51,054 nt of DNA from Betaproteobacteria bacterium (GTDB taxonomy: Bacteria > Pseudomonadota > Gammaproteobacteria > Burkholderiales > SG8-39): NCBI GenBank assembly GCA_016210745.1, contig JACQTO010000245.1, positions 1-51,054 of the forward strand, written 5' to 3'. The notes below the pieces were generated by a model that was not told the origin of the DNA, did not search any database, and worked only from the letters and a program-made list of their open reading frames with translations. A program made the position numbers and the translations under genes. Positions within the stretch are counted from its first letter, which is position 1; the number at the start of each line of letters is the position of its first letter. Shown piece after piece: positions 15,555 to 24,669 of the stretch.

Positions 15555-16736
15555 TCAGGCGGACAGTGCGCTCGAAGGGTCGGCCGCCGCGGCAACCACA
15601 CAATTGCGGCCGCGGCGCTTGGCAGTGTACAAAGCGGCATCCGCCGCGCCGATCAGCGCATCCCAGTCACGCCCATCCTCCGGATAGGCCGAAACCCCGG
15701 CGCTCACCGTGATGACGATTCCGGACTTATCCGTAATCCATCCCCTGTGCTCGATGCTGCGTCTGGCGCGATCGGCCACGGCAGTTGCGGCGGCCTTGTC
15801 GGCGCCTGGCATCAACACCACGAATTCCTCGCCGCCGTAGCGGCACAGCACATCGTGCGCCCGTAACCCCTGTCGCAACGAGTCCGCGATCGCACGCAGC
15901 AGTTCATCGCCGACGAGATGGCCATGCTCGTCATTGATGCGCTTGAAATGGTCGATGTCGAACATCGCCAAGCCGAACGATCCCTTGTCGCGTTCCCGGC
16001 GGGAGACCTCGCGGGCGAACTCCGAGGAAAAGGCGCGACGCGTCAGCGCCCCGGTAAGCTGATCGATCGAGGCCAGATGCGCGAGATCGTGCTGCAGCCG
16101 CCGGACTTCGAGCCACAGGAGGCCGAGCGTGGCGCAGATGATCGCGGCCATCGTGACCAGCATCAGCACCGCATCGGGCAGGTGCGGCGCCATGAGGTCC
16201 TCGGGACGCCCGATGACCCAGACTGCTGCGCTTCGAAGCGCGTGCACCGCGCCGAAGAATCCGAATATGCCGGCCGTGATGCGATGCGACGCACGCGCAT
16301 CGCTCGGCGCATCATGCCCGAGCAGCCAAGCGTTGCGGAACAGCAGAAATGCCGCAACGGCGGAAAAGAACACCACGCGCAGGGTGATATTCGGCTCGAC
16401 GTACAAATAGAACGCCGCGCTTGCCGTGATCGCCAAGACGAGCACCCAGCCCAGGTAATCGCGCAATGGCTGCGCGCGAAGCATCCGCAGACTCCGATAA
16501 CCCAATACGATAGCCGCAACCGTTACCATGTTGCCGACGACGACGGAGAGCACGTCGGGAATCACACCCCTCAGGACGATAAGGACCAAGCCGCCGGCGA
16601 GGACCAAGAGGCTCGCGCCCCAGAGGCGGATGGCCGGGTTTCCCGGCCGCAGCGATGCGAAAGTGAGCGACACCAGACCCAGCAGGGTCATCGTCATCAC
16701 GGCGACGAGAAACAGCGTGCGAATGTCCAGGTGCAT
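15555..16736 (-). CDS. Membrane-bound diguanylate cyclase (GGDEF)
   Basis: A 393-residue protein with about six transmembrane segments in residues 5-220 and a C-terminal GGDEF domain (about 225-380). The active site reads RYGGEEF, a functional variant. The RAHD motif five residues upstream matches the RxxD inhibitory site, so the enzyme should make c-di-GMP and be product-inhibited. The FDIDHFKRINDEHGH metal/substrate helix is intact. The N-terminal membrane domain has no named sensor motif I can recognise. It is transcribed away from the methyltransferase gene. Confidence 0.87.
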   Translation of the reverse strand: MHLDIRTLFLVAVMTMTLLGLVSLTFASLRPGNPAIRLWGASLLVLAGGLVLIVLRGVIPDVLSVVVGNMVTVAAIVLGYRSLRMLRAQPLRDYLGWVLVLAITASAAFYLYVEPNITLRVVFFSAVAAFLLFRNAWLLGHDAPSDARASHRITAGIFGFFGAVHALRSAAVWVIGRPEDLMAPHLPDAVLMLVTMAAIICATLGLLWLEVRRLQHDLAHLASIDQLTGALTRRAFSSEFAREVSRRERDKGSFGLAMFDIDHFKRINDEHGHLVGDELLRAIADSLRQGLRAHDVLCRYGGEEFVVLMPGADKAAATAVADRARRSIEHRGWITDKSGIVITVSAGVSAYPEDGRDWDALIGAADAALYTAKRRGRNCVVAAAADPSSALSA

Positions 16737-16823
16737 TTTTGTTTTGGATCGCGCAGTACGACGTGGATCTCCAGGTTCCGCATCGACACCTGCGGGCCAT
16801 GACCGGCAGAGTGCGGGAATCGA

Positions 16824-16868
16824 GAACCTATTTCATAATGATCCGCGTGCCCACTATGAAATAGGCTC
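16824..16868. repeat. Inverted repeat CCTATTTCATA in a divergent promoter region
   Basis: CCTATTTCATA (16827-16837) and TATGAAATAGG (16855-16865) are perfect 11-bp inverted arms around a 17-bp spacer. Pairing extends to 14 positions with one mismatch (GAA versus GAG). The repeat lies between the divergent cyclase and methyltransferase genes. It could be an operator, or a remnant of a small mobile element with terminal repeats; the sequence alone does not decide. Confidence 0.55.
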
Positions 16869-16980
16869 CAAGTCTAGCAGGCTGTCAACGCCGTGGGCTG
16901 CGCCGACTTGCAACCAAAGGCCTACCGTGTGCAAGAATATGCGCGTCGGCCAGCGACCGCCATCTTCCGAAGGAGAAGTC

Positions 16981-17688
16981 GTGACTCGCCCCAAAGGCCC
17001 TTTTGACGAGCCCGTTGATCCGGTCCGTCGCTCGATGTTCGGGGCGGCGGTCGCCGCATCGATGACGGCGGCGGCGCCGCTCTCGATGGCGCAGAGCGGG
17101 CGCATTGCGCTCGAGCGAGCGCCGCTCGCCGCTTCGAACGAGGAACGTGGCATCCTCGCCGCACTCGACCTCGTGTATCGCAACCACCGCTTTCTGAGCG
17201 TCCCGGAAGAAGACGGCCGGCTGCTGCGCATCCTCGCCGAGTCGATCGGCGCCAAACATGTGGTCGAGCTGGGCACCTCGACGGGCTACTCCGGGCTGTG
17301 GCTGCTGCTCGCCCTCGTCAAGACAGGCGGCCGGCTCACCACGTACGAGATCGACCGCCGCCGCCACCAGCTGGCGCTCGAAAATTTCTCGCGCACCGGC
17401 GTTTCAAAGCGGGTAAGGGCCGTGCTCGGCGACGCTCACGCCGAGATAACCCGGCTGAAGGACCCGATCGACCTGCTGTTCCTGGACGCCGACAAGGATG
17501 GCTACCTCGACTACCTGCAGAAGCTCGGACCCCTGGTGCGCGCCGGCGGACTGATCGTGGCCCACAACATGGCCTCGCCGCCCCCCGATCCGCGCTACGT
17601 CGAAGCGGTCACCACCGACCCCGCCTACGACACCGTATTCCTCAACATGCACGATGCCGGGGTCGGCGTCACGCTCAAGAAGCGCTGA
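16981..17688 (+). CDS. SAM-dependent O-methyltransferase with a Tat-like N-terminus
   Basis: A 235-residue class I methyltransferase. The SAM-binding motif I is VVELGTSTGYSGLW, the acidic residue after strand 2 is in TYEIDRRR, and LFLDADKDGYLDYL is the metal/catalytic motif of the cation-dependent (catechol/caffeoyl-CoA) O-methyltransferase group. The N-terminus reads RRSMFGAAVAASMTAAAPLSMAQ, which looks like a Tat signal. This is odd for an enzyme whose cofactor is cytosolic. The GTG at 16981 follows GAAGGAGAAG; an upstream ATG at 16939 would only lengthen the N-terminus. The substrate is unknown. Confidence 0.78.
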   Translation: MTRPKGPFDEPVDPVRRSMFGAAVAASMTAAAPLSMAQSGRIALERAPLAASNEERGILAALDLVYRNHRFLSVPEEDGRLLRILAESIGAKHVVELGTSTGYSGLWLLLALVKTGGRLTTYEIDRRRHQLALENFSRTGVSKRVRAVLGDAHAEITRLKDPIDLLFLDADKDGYLDYLQKLGPLVRAGGLIVAHNMASPPPDPRYVEAVTTDPAYDTVFLNMHDAGVGVTLKKR

Positions 17689-17730
17689 GCCAAGCGGCGC
17701 AGAACGATCAGCGCCGAGTCCACACCTGCG

Positions 17731-19215
17731 TCACCGCTTTTTCGCGGGCTCTTCCTGTTTGATACCGGCGAGGTCCAGAACGTGGCGCTTGTACTTGACC
17801 AGGTTCTTCTTGAGCGCCGCGCTGAAAACCAATTGCTGACTGGCGGTGGGCGCTCCCCCTTGCGAGGACTCGGCGACCAATATGTTGCCGATGCCGGTGA
17901 GGTACTCCATGAATCTCATCATGCGCAGGCGATCCTCGGTCGATACGCCGGGCTTGGCCTGAAAATACTTGTCGATGAGGGCCTTGAGGTCAGGGTGTTG
18001 CCTGTCCTCTTCACTGGGCATGCCCATGACCAATCCGCCGCTGATATCGACTCCCATCGCCGCGCCGAACCAAAGGGCCTTGGTGGCCTGGTATTTGCCG
18101 ACGTTGGCAAATAGCGCATTCGGGAAGTAGTTGCCCGATTCGGTCTTGCGGCCGCGATAGGCCGCACCCATGATGCAGCCGTAGGAAAGCTCGCTCTCGT
18201 AGCTCATCTCCGAGAGCTTCTCCATGACGTGGCCCGCTCCGCCCACACCGTTGAAATCCGCGATTACCGCCGATCCTCCGATCAACAGGTCCCGGTGACC
18301 GCACTTGCATGCCGAGGTGACGCAGCGAAAACAGGGAGCCAGACGATCGACAAGGGGGCCGGTGAACTCGTATTCCCCGCACATGAAAACGCGGTCCCAG
18401 GGGACAAACACATTGTCGAAGAAAATGTGGCAGGCGTTATAGACGCCGTAATGTTCGTTGCCGAAGTCCGCTCCTCTGGCGCCAGGGGTAAGGCGGCGAA
18501 AATCGGGACTGGGAAACTGGTGCACTAGGGTGAGGCCGGGCGCGTTCGTCGGAATGGCAAAGGCGATCGCGTATTGCTTCTCGTCCTCCAGCATGGCCCG
18601 GGTAGGCATGATCAAGGCCTCATGGGCGATGGAAGCCCCGGATATCAGGACTTTGGCCCCTTGCACGACGATACCGTCTTTCTTCTGCTCGACCACGCGC
18701 AAGTAGAAACCCGGATCAACCTGGTCGGCAGGCCGTTTGCTGCGGTCACCCTTGGGATCGGTGACGTAGCCGCCGACAGAAAGGTCTTCGCTTTGCACCC
18801 TCGCCCAGAACTTGCGAAACCGATCGAAGTAGTTGGTTCCGAGTTTCTTGTCCATCTCGAAGGTGACCGACTCCAGGCCGTTGGCGATATTGCCCGATAC
18901 GCAGCGTGCGCCCTGGCACATGCCATGGCGGTAGAACATGTCGCGCATGAGTTCCAGGCGTTTAACAAAGTCCTCTGCGCTGTGGTAGACCTGCGTGAAG
19001 TAGTTGATGCGCTCTCCGGTCAGATGTGAGATGCCGGTGATCTTGTCCTGGTACTCCGGATCGTGGGCGAGATCGTAAGTCAGGGCAACCGCATCGATGG
19101 CCGGCCGGGTGATCGGATGCTCGAGCTGATTTTCGATCTTCTTGCCGTGGCAGTACACGTTGATGTGCATGTCCTTGATGCTGTCGCGGTACTGCTGGCC
19201 GGTCATTAACGCCAT
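17731..19215 (-). CDS. 4-hydroxyphenylacetate hydroxylase / 4-hydroxybutyryl-CoA dehydratase family protein
   Basis: A 494-residue flavoprotein with an acyl-CoA dehydrogenase-like fold. It resembles 4-hydroxybutyryl-CoA dehydratase (AbfD) along its length: an MTGQQYRDSI start, TDPKGDRS at 152-159, VFDNVF-like FFDNVFVPWDRVF at 265-277 and MPSEED near 400. AbfD binds a [4Fe-4S] cluster through three Cys and one His. Here C100 and C105 are spaced CxxxxC, and the distal region has C295, C298, C303 and C305 but no His at the expected place. The cluster site is therefore altered and cysteine-rich. Possible roles are dehydration of a hydroxyacyl-CoA or a different radical or hydroxylation reaction. 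No flavin reductase partner gene is adjacent. Confidence 0.72.
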   Translation of the reverse strand: MALMTGQQYRDSIKDMHINVYCHGKKIENQLEHPITRPAIDAVALTYDLAHDPEYQDKITGISHLTGERINYFTQVYHSAEDFVKRLELMRDMFYRHGMCQGARCVSGNIANGLESVTFEMDKKLGTNYFDRFRKFWARVQSEDLSVGGYVTDPKGDRSKRPADQVDPGFYLRVVEQKKDGIVVQGAKVLISGASIAHEALIMPTRAMLEDEKQYAIAFAIPTNAPGLTLVHQFPSPDFRRLTPGARGADFGNEHYGVYNACHIFFDNVFVPWDRVFMCGEYEFTGPLVDRLAPCFRCVTSACKCGHRDLLIGGSAVIADFNGVGGAGHVMEKLSEMSYESELSYGCIMGAAYRGRKTESGNYFPNALFANVGKYQATKALWFGAAMGVDISGGLVMGMPSEEDRQHPDLKALIDKYFQAKPGVSTEDRLRMMRFMEYLTGIGNILVAESSQGGAPTASQQLVFSAALKKNLVKYKRHVLDLAGIKQEEPAKKR

Positions 19216-19611
19216 CTTTGTCCTCCTGGAATCTCGCCGTTGAAAATGCCGCGGTCAGGGAATCTGTCTCCTGCCGGCAGCCGCAAATCATGGAGGGGAA
19301 CGACGATCTCGGCAAGTTCTTTTTGTCGATTCCGTAAATCCTGAGCGCGGCACTCTGGAATTCTTGAGCGATCGAGGAAAGGCTGCCTAAAGACCGGTCG
19401 AGACGATCAAGAAGGTCCGAGGCCGAAGGTATGCCGCGCCGCTCAGTGGCTGCGCCGCCACACATGACTTGCGCCGCAGGCGGTTGGACGGATGTTGCGA
19501 CATTGCAGAGGCGCTCCCCCTATGCTCTCACGACGGCTTCGGCGGCCCGAAGTTTGCTATCCTGTGATTTCATCGCCGGGGGCAGTGGAACCCGGAAACA
19601 CCGGAGCGATC
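19216..19611. other. 396-bp divergent intergenic region
   Basis: This lies between the divergent dehydratase-like and MetE-like genes and should hold both promoters. A ribosome site (AGGAGGAC on the minus strand) stands just before the dehydratase-like start. The minus strand is open from 19465 to about 19220 and could encode about 80 residues (segment SASDLLDRLDRSLGSLSSIAQEF). It has no recognised family, and I judge it non-coding or a remnant. No hairpin repeat copy is present. Confidence 0.4.
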
Positions 19612-20733
19612 ATGGTCAACTTCGATAGACCGCCTTTCCGCGCCGATCATGTCGGCAGCCTGCTGCGCCCGGTGGAACTCCACGCGGCGCGCGAACGCGC
19701 GCAGGCCGGAGGAATTTCCCGCGATCAGCTCCGCGAAGTCGAGGACCGCTGCATTCGTGATGTCGTGGCGATGCAAGAGAGCGTCGGGCTCCAGGGGATC
19801 ACCGACGGCGAATTTCGGCGCACCATGTGGCACACGGATTTTCTGACCGGGTTCGCGGGTATCGAGACGACCCAATCCAATTACGCCGTGATGTTCAAGG
19901 GCGAGCTGGGCGAGTCGGCAGGCACCTCATCGATGATGGTGGTGAATGGCAAGGTCCGCCGCCCGCGGCCGATCATGATCGACCACTTTGCCTTCCTCAA
20001 GGCCGCGACCGGAAGAACACCGAAGTTCTGCATTCCGTCGCCCACCTACCTCCACATGCGCGGCAGCCGGAAAGTCGTCCCGGAGTCGGTCTACCCGGAC
20101 ATGGACGAATTCTGGATCGACATCGCCAGCGCCTATCAGGAGGAAATCCGCGATCTCGTGGATGCGGGATGCGAGTATCTTCAGATCGACGATGTTTCCT
20201 TCGCCACCATGTGCGATGCGGGCGTCCGCGAACAGATAAGGCGGGACGGGGAGAACCCGGATTCGCTGCCTTCGAAATATGCCGGCATCGTCAACACCCT
20301 CATCGCGCGCCGGCCCCCGTCGCTGCGGGTGACGATGCACACCTGCCGCGGCAACTTTCAGAGCATGTGGATGGCCTCGGGCGGGTACGACGCCGTGGCC
20401 GAGGCAGTGTTCAACCAGATCGAGGTGGACGCATTTTTCCTGGAATACGACACCGAACGCGCCGGCGGGTTCGAGCCGCTGCGTTTCGTGCCGCGGAGCA
20501 AGAAGGTGGTGCTGGGCCTGGTGAGCACTAAGAAGCCCGAGGTGGAATCCAAGGACGCGCTCAAGCGCAGAATCGAGGAGGCGTCCAGATTCGTGCCGAT
20601 CGAGAACCTCTGCCTGAGCCCTCAGTGCGGATTTGCGAGCAGCCATCACGGCAACCGGATCACCCCGGATATCCAGCGGCGCAAGCTCGAGCGCGTGGTC
20701 GAGGTGGCCGAAGAGATATGGGGCGGAAAATAG
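19612..20733 (+). CDS. Cobalamin-independent methionine synthase-like (MetE C-domain) protein
   Basis: A 373-residue single-domain protein of the UROD/MetE-like superfamily. The zinc-binding set of MetE is visible: H and C in VTMHTCRGN (about residues 243-251) and a second Cys in LSPQCGFASS near residue 342. LQIDDVSFA carries the conserved acidic pair. Proteins of this short type use zinc to activate a thiol for alkyl transfer. They include methionine synthase relatives and epoxyalkane:coenzyme M transferase, so a role in methionine synthesis is not assured. ATG 19612 has only a weak GGAG upstream. It is followed by repeat copy C and a Liv-type binding protein. Confidence 0.75.
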   Translation: MVNFDRPPFRADHVGSLLRPVELHAARERAQAGGISRDQLREVEDRCIRDVVAMQESVGLQGITDGEFRRTMWHTDFLTGFAGIETTQSNYAVMFKGELGESAGTSSMMVVNGKVRRPRPIMIDHFAFLKAATGRTPKFCIPSPTYLHMRGSRKVVPESVYPDMDEFWIDIASAYQEEIRDLVDAGCEYLQIDDVSFATMCDAGVREQIRRDGENPDSLPSKYAGIVNTLIARRPPSLRVTMHTCRGNFQSMWMASGGYDAVAEAVFNQIEVDAFFLEYDTERAGGFEPLRFVPRSKKVVLGLVSTKKPEVESKDALKRRIEEASRFVPIENLCLSPQCGFASSHHGNRITPDIQRRKLERVVEVAEEIWGGK

Positions 20734-20736
20734 AAA

Positions 20737-20886
20737 TTGGGCACTTACAAGTCTACTGTTGACACATTTGGCAAAGATTGGTTTCCAAATTCGTCTCCCC
20801 CTTCTCGTGCAGTTGCAGGCAGCTGCACGGGAAGGGGGAGATTGATAAACGGCAAGACCGGCCGGTTCCGGCTCGTCCGGCTTAGG
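20737..20886 (-). repeat. Intergenic hairpin repeat, copy C
   Basis: A near full-length copy in reverse orientation. It starts with GGGCACTTACAAGTCTACTG and ends with GGCTCGTCCGGCTTAGG. The hairpin arms are 20795-20816 and 20819-20840: 22 positions with no true mismatch, counting two T-G wobbles on the plus strand. It lies 3 bp after the stop of the MetE-like gene and ends about 37 bp before the binding-protein start. Confidence 0.9.
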
Positions 20887-20923
20887 CGGCATATTGCCCG
20901 CATGCAATGAAAGGAGGAGACAC

Positions 20924-22126
20924 ATGATGGTGAAGCGGCTAATTGGGCGGGCGGCGCTTGCGTCGTTGATGACGCTCGCGGCAACCCCCGTGATGCTGGC
21001 CAATGCCCAGACAGTCAAGATCGGTCTGATCAGCACCTATTCGGGGCCGAATGCCCAGTATGGGGACAATATCGAGCGTGGCCTGAAGCTCTATATGAAG
21101 CACAACGCGGACAAGCTTCCGGCCGGGGTGAAAGTGGAACTGGTGGTGCGCGACGACGGCGGCCCGAATCCGGACGCCGCCAAGCGCCTGGCGCAGGAAC
21201 TGATCGTCAGGGACAAAGTCAATTTTCTGGCCGGTTTTGTCTGGACACCGAACGCCATGGCAGTCGCGCCGCTCATTACGGAGGCGAAGGTTCCAACGGT
21301 GATTCTGAACGCAGCGTCTTCACAGATCACCACGCGCTCGCCGTATTTCGTGCGCTTTTCCTTTACCGAGTGGCAGGTGTCCTATCCGCTTGGGCAATGG
21401 GCCGCCAAACGATACAAACGCGCGTATCAGATCGTGAGTGATTACGCGCCGGGTTACGACGCCGAAGAGGCGTTTGCCAAGGGCTTTTCCGAAGGGGGCG
21501 GCCAGGTAATCGGGAAGGTGCGGGTCCCGCTCGCAAGTCTGGATTTCACGCCTTTCATGCAACGGGCCAAGGACGTCAAGCCGGACATCGTTTTCGGTTT
21601 CGTCCCTGCCGGAAAGCTCTCGGTGCAACTGATGAAAGCGTTCACCGACCTCGGGATGGACAAGACGGGGATCAAACTGATCGGATCGGGCAACCTGACG
21701 ACCGACGAGGAGCTTCAGGGCATGGGGGATGTGGCCCTGGGCAAGATGACCACGTACCACTACTCGGTGGCCGCGGATCGGCCCGCGAACAGGGCGTTTC
21801 AGTCGCTGTTTGCCAAGGAGTACGGCGACAAGGTCGTCGGGAACTTTGTCACCGTGACCGCCTGGGATGCGATGGATGCGATTTACGCGGCGATCCGCGC
21901 GCAGGGCGGCAATGTCGACCCCGAGCGCACTATGAATCTGCTGCGCAATTACAAGAATCCAAACAGTCCGCGCGGTCCCATTTCGATCGATCCGGAAACG
22001 CGCGACATCGTGCAGAACATCTATATCCGCGAGGTGCGCCGCGCGGGCAATCAACTCGCCAACGTCGAGCTCGATGTCATTCCCGGCGTCAAGGACCCGT
22101 GGAAGGAACAGAACCGCAAGAAATAA
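20924..22126 (+). CDS. Branched-chain amino acid-type ABC transporter binding protein
   Basis: A 400-residue periplasmic binding protein of the LivK/AmiC (peripla_BP_6) family. It has a Sec signal (about 1-29, ending ANAQT). The mature N-terminus VKIGLISTYSGPNAQYG is the family hallmark, and DYAPGYDAEEAF and IVFGFVPAG follow at the expected distances. The ligand could be a branched-chain amino acid, an aromatic acid or another carboxylate. No permease or ATPase gene is next to it. The start has AAAGGAGGAGAC followed by two tandem ATG codons. Confidence 0.85.
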   Translation: MMVKRLIGRAALASLMTLAATPVMLANAQTVKIGLISTYSGPNAQYGDNIERGLKLYMKHNADKLPAGVKVELVVRDDGGPNPDAAKRLAQELIVRDKVNFLAGFVWTPNAMAVAPLITEAKVPTVILNAASSQITTRSPYFVRFSFTEWQVSYPLGQWAAKRYKRAYQIVSDYAPGYDAEEAFAKGFSEGGGQVIGKVRVPLASLDFTPFMQRAKDVKPDIVFGFVPAGKLSVQLMKAFTDLGMDKTGIKLIGSGNLTTDEELQGMGDVALGKMTTYHYSVAADRPANRAFQSLFAKEYGDKVVGNFVTVTAWDAMDAIYAAIRAQGGNVDPERTMNLLRNYKNPNSPRGPISIDPETRDIVQNIYIREVRRAGNQLANVELDVIPGVKDPWKEQNRKK

Positions 22127-22199
22127 GCGCTATCGCCGCTCGGGCGACCAGCAGTTTCCGGCTCAGGCTTCGGACTGGTTGAGGTCCAAGCGGACCGGG

Positions 22200-23387
22200 T
22201 TATCCTGCAGCCCGCTGCTCCAGCACCTCGATCGCCGGCAGCTTCTTGCCCTCGAGGAACTCGAGAAACGCGCCGCCGGCGGTGGAGATGTAGGAAATCT
22301 TGTCGGCGATGCCGAACTTGTTGATCGCGGCAACGGTGTCGCCGCCACCGGCGATGGAAAAAGCCTTCGATTCGGCGATTGCGTCGGCCAAGGTGTGCGT
22401 GCCGCCGGCGAATTGCTCGAATTCGAATACGCCCAGCGGGCCGTTCCAAACGACGGTTCCGGCGCCCTTCACGATGTTTGCCAGAATCTTGGCGCTGCGC
22501 GGTCCGAAATCCAGGATCAGGTCGTCGTCGGCGACCTGGTGCGTCTCCTTGGTCTGTGCGGCGGCGTCAGCCGCGAGTTCCTTGGCGCACACGACATCCG
22601 CGGGCAGCGGCACGTCGCCGCCTTTGGCGCGGACCGCCGCGATGACCTTATTTGCCTCGGTGACCAGTCCCGGCTCGGCAAGCGACTTGCCGATTTTCGT
22701 TCCCGTGGCGAGCAGGAAAGTATTGGCGATGCCGCCGCCGACGATGAGCCGATCCACCTTGGCGGCGAGCGCCTCGAGGATAGTGAGTTTGGTCGAAACC
22801 TTGGCACCGGCGACGATCGCCACCAGTGGCCGCGCCGGATGGTCGAGCGCTTTGGTGAGCGCCTCGATTTCCGCCGCCATGAGCGGCCCGGCGCAGGCGA
22901 CCGGCGCGAACTTAGCCACGCCGTGCGTGGTCGCCTCGGCGCGGTGTGCGGTGCCGAAGGCGTCGTTCACGTAAATGTCGCACAGCGCCGCGATTTTTCT
23001 TGCCAAGGCGTCGTCGTTTTTCTTCTCGCCTTTGTTGAGACGGCAGTTCTCGAGCAGCACGACTTGCCCCGCGGCAGGAGCGACCTCACCGGCATCGATC
23101 CAGGCGGCCTTCACCGGCACCGGTACGCCGAGCAGCTCGGAGAGCCGTTGCGCGACCGGCGCCAGCGAATCCTCCGGCTTGAATTCGCCTTCTTTCGGCC
23201 GGCCCAAATGCGAAGTCACCATCAGCCGGGCCCCGGCGGCGAGGGCGGCGCGGATGCCCGGTACCGATGCGCGGATGCGCGTGTCGTCGGTGATGCGTCC
23301 GGCGTCGTCCTGCGGGACATTGAGATCGGCGCGGATAAGCACACGCTTTGCGCGCAGATCTAGATCGGACATCTTGAGAATGGACAT
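22200..23387 (-). CDS. pgk: Phosphoglycerate kinase
   Basis: A 395-residue enzyme, normal length. It makes 1,3-bisphosphoglycerate from the 3-phosphoglycerate released by RuBisCO, using ATP. Seen are [12 protein letters not shown] near the N-terminus, [10 protein letters not shown], the GGGIANTFL hinge region and the nucleotide loop [15 protein letters not shown]. The N-terminus [11 protein letters not shown] fits the usual MSVIKMTDLDL pattern, so the first ATG is chosen. It is the last gene of the Calvin cluster, separated from gap by repeat copy J. Confidence 0.95.
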   Translation of the reverse strand: MSILKMSDLDLRAKRVLIRADLNVPQDDAGRITDDTRIRASVPGIRAALAAGARLMVTSHLGRPKEGEFKPEDSLAPVAQRLSELLGVPVPVKAAWIDAGEVAPAAGQVVLLENCRLNKGEKKNDDALARKIAALCDIYVNDAFGTAHRAEATTHGVAKFAPVACAGPLMAAEIEALTKALDHPARPLVAIVAGAKVSTKLTILEALAAKVDRLIVGGGIANTFLLATGTKIGKSLAEPGLVTEANKVIAAVRAKGGDVPLPADVVCAKELAADAAAQTKETHQVADDDLILDFGPRSAKILANIVKGAGTVVWNGPLGVFEFEQFAGGTHTLADAIAESKAFSIAGGGDTVAAINKFGIADKISYISTAGGAFLEFLEGKKLPAIEVLEQRAAG

Positions 23388-23403
23388 GATGCGTTATCGC
23401 TTA

Positions 23404-23499
23404 TCAGGCAAGCATTCACGGACTTGGCGAGGTCTTGGCTTCTTACTGGTCTCCCGATCAACGGCAAAAGCCGCCTCGCTGATTCCGGCTTGTTCGGGA
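23404..23499 (-). repeat. Intergenic hairpin repeat, copy J (diverged, hairpin absent)
   Basis: A reverse-orientation relic. CAGGCAAGCATTCACGG and ACTTGGCGAGGTCTTGGCTT correspond to the right flank (GGCACTTACAAG, TTTGGCGAAGATTTGGCTT). GTCTCCCGATCAACGGCAAAA then joins the two flanks with the hairpin missing, followed by GATTCCGGCTTG. It lies between gap and pgk inside the Calvin cycle gene run. It is weaker than the other copies. Confidence 0.65.
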
Positions 23500-23529
23500 A
23501 AGGCCGCGGCCGCCCTTGATCCGGTCGTC

Positions 23530-24543
23530 CTATTTCGCATTCATTAGCGCAACCGTCGTATCCAGCATCCTGTTGCTGAACCCCCACTCATTGTCGTACC
23601 ACGCGCACACTTTCACCAGCGTTCCGCCCGACACCTTGGTCAGGGTGGCGTCGAAAATGGACGAGGCCGGATTGTGGTTGAAGTCGATCGACACCAGCGG
23701 GTCCGTGTTGTATTCGAGGATGCCCTTGAACGGGCCGCCGGCAGCCTGCTTCATCGCGTTGTTCACCTCTTCGACCGAGGTGGCGCGTTTGGCGACAAAC
23801 GACAGATCGACCAGCGAGACGTTGATGGTGGGAACGCGGATCGCGAAGCCGTCGAGCTTGCCGTTCAGCTCGGGCAGCACCAAGCCCACCGCGGCGGCCG
23901 CGCCGGTCTTGGTCGGGATCATCGACATGGTCGCGGAACGCGCGCGGCGCAGGTCCTCGTGATACACGTCGGTCAACACCTGATCGTTGGTGTAGGCGTG
24001 GATCGTGGTCATGAGGCCGCTCACCAGCCCGATCGCGTCGTTGAGCACCTTGGCCACGGGCGCCAGGCAGTTGGTGGTGCACGAGGCGTTCGAAATCACT
24101 GTGTGCGCGGCCTTGAGCACCTGGTGATTGACCCCATAGACCACCGTTGCGTCGACGTCCTTGCCGCCGGGGGCCGAAATGATCACCTTCTTCGCGCCAG
24201 CGGCGATGTGTCCTGCGGTCTTCGCCTTGGAACTGAAAAGGCCGGTGCACTCCATCACAACGTCCACGCCGAGGTCCTTCCACGGCAGTTGCGCCGGATC
24301 GCGTTGCGCGCAAACACGGATGCGGTCGCCGTTCACGACCATCGACTCGCCGTCGACTTCGACTGTCCCGGGAAATTTTCCGTGGGCGGTGTCGTGACGG
24401 GTCAAGTGCGCGTTGGTCTTCGCATCGCCCAGGTCGTTGACGGCGACGAATTGGATATCGTGTTTCTTGCCGCCCTCGTAATGAGCACGAACGATGTTGC
24501 GGCCGATGCGGCCATAGCCATTGATGGCAACGCGGATGGTCAT
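23530..24543 (-). CDS. gap: Glyceraldehyde-3-phosphate dehydrogenase, type I
   Basis: A 337-residue enzyme. The Rossmann start is [16 protein letters not shown]. The catalytic cysteine is in [12 protein letters not shown] and its histidine partner in [15 protein letters not shown] at the end of the second strand is where cofactor choice is set; the residues do not settle NAD versus NADP. In this cluster it reduces 1,3-bisphosphoglycerate in the Calvin cycle. The start follows AGGAGC on the minus strand. Confidence 0.95.
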   Translation of the reverse strand: MTIRVAINGYGRIGRNIVRAHYEGGKKHDIQFVAVNDLGDAKTNAHLTRHDTAHGKFPGTVEVDGESMVVNGDRIRVCAQRDPAQLPWKDLGVDVVMECTGLFSSKAKTAGHIAAGAKKVIISAPGGKDVDATVVYGVNHQVLKAAHTVISNASCTTNCLAPVAKVLNDAIGLVSGLMTTIHAYTNDQVLTDVYHEDLRRARSATMSMIPTKTGAAAAVGLVLPELNGKLDGFAIRVPTINVSLVDLSFVAKRATSVEEVNNAMKQAAGGPFKGILEYNTDPLVSIDFNHNPASSIFDATLTKVSGGTLVKVCAWYDNEWGFSNRMLDTTVALMNAK

Positions 24544-24669
24544 GGTTTGCTCCTAGGAGAAAAGCGAACGACTTGAAGTTCCCACATGTTAGTCCAGGGC
24601 GGCTAAATCGCATTGAGCGAGATCAATTCTGATCCCGCCGCGCCTAGCGGCGCGCCCCGGGGGCGCGAC

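Noticed and set aside
19220..19465. Minus-strand frame of about 80 residues ahead of the dehydratase-like gene
   Set aside because: Helical-looking but without a family match; could be a remnant, evidence too weak to list as a gene.
22074..23363. 429-residue plus-strand frame opposite pgk
   Set aside because: Antisense shadow of a recognised kinase.
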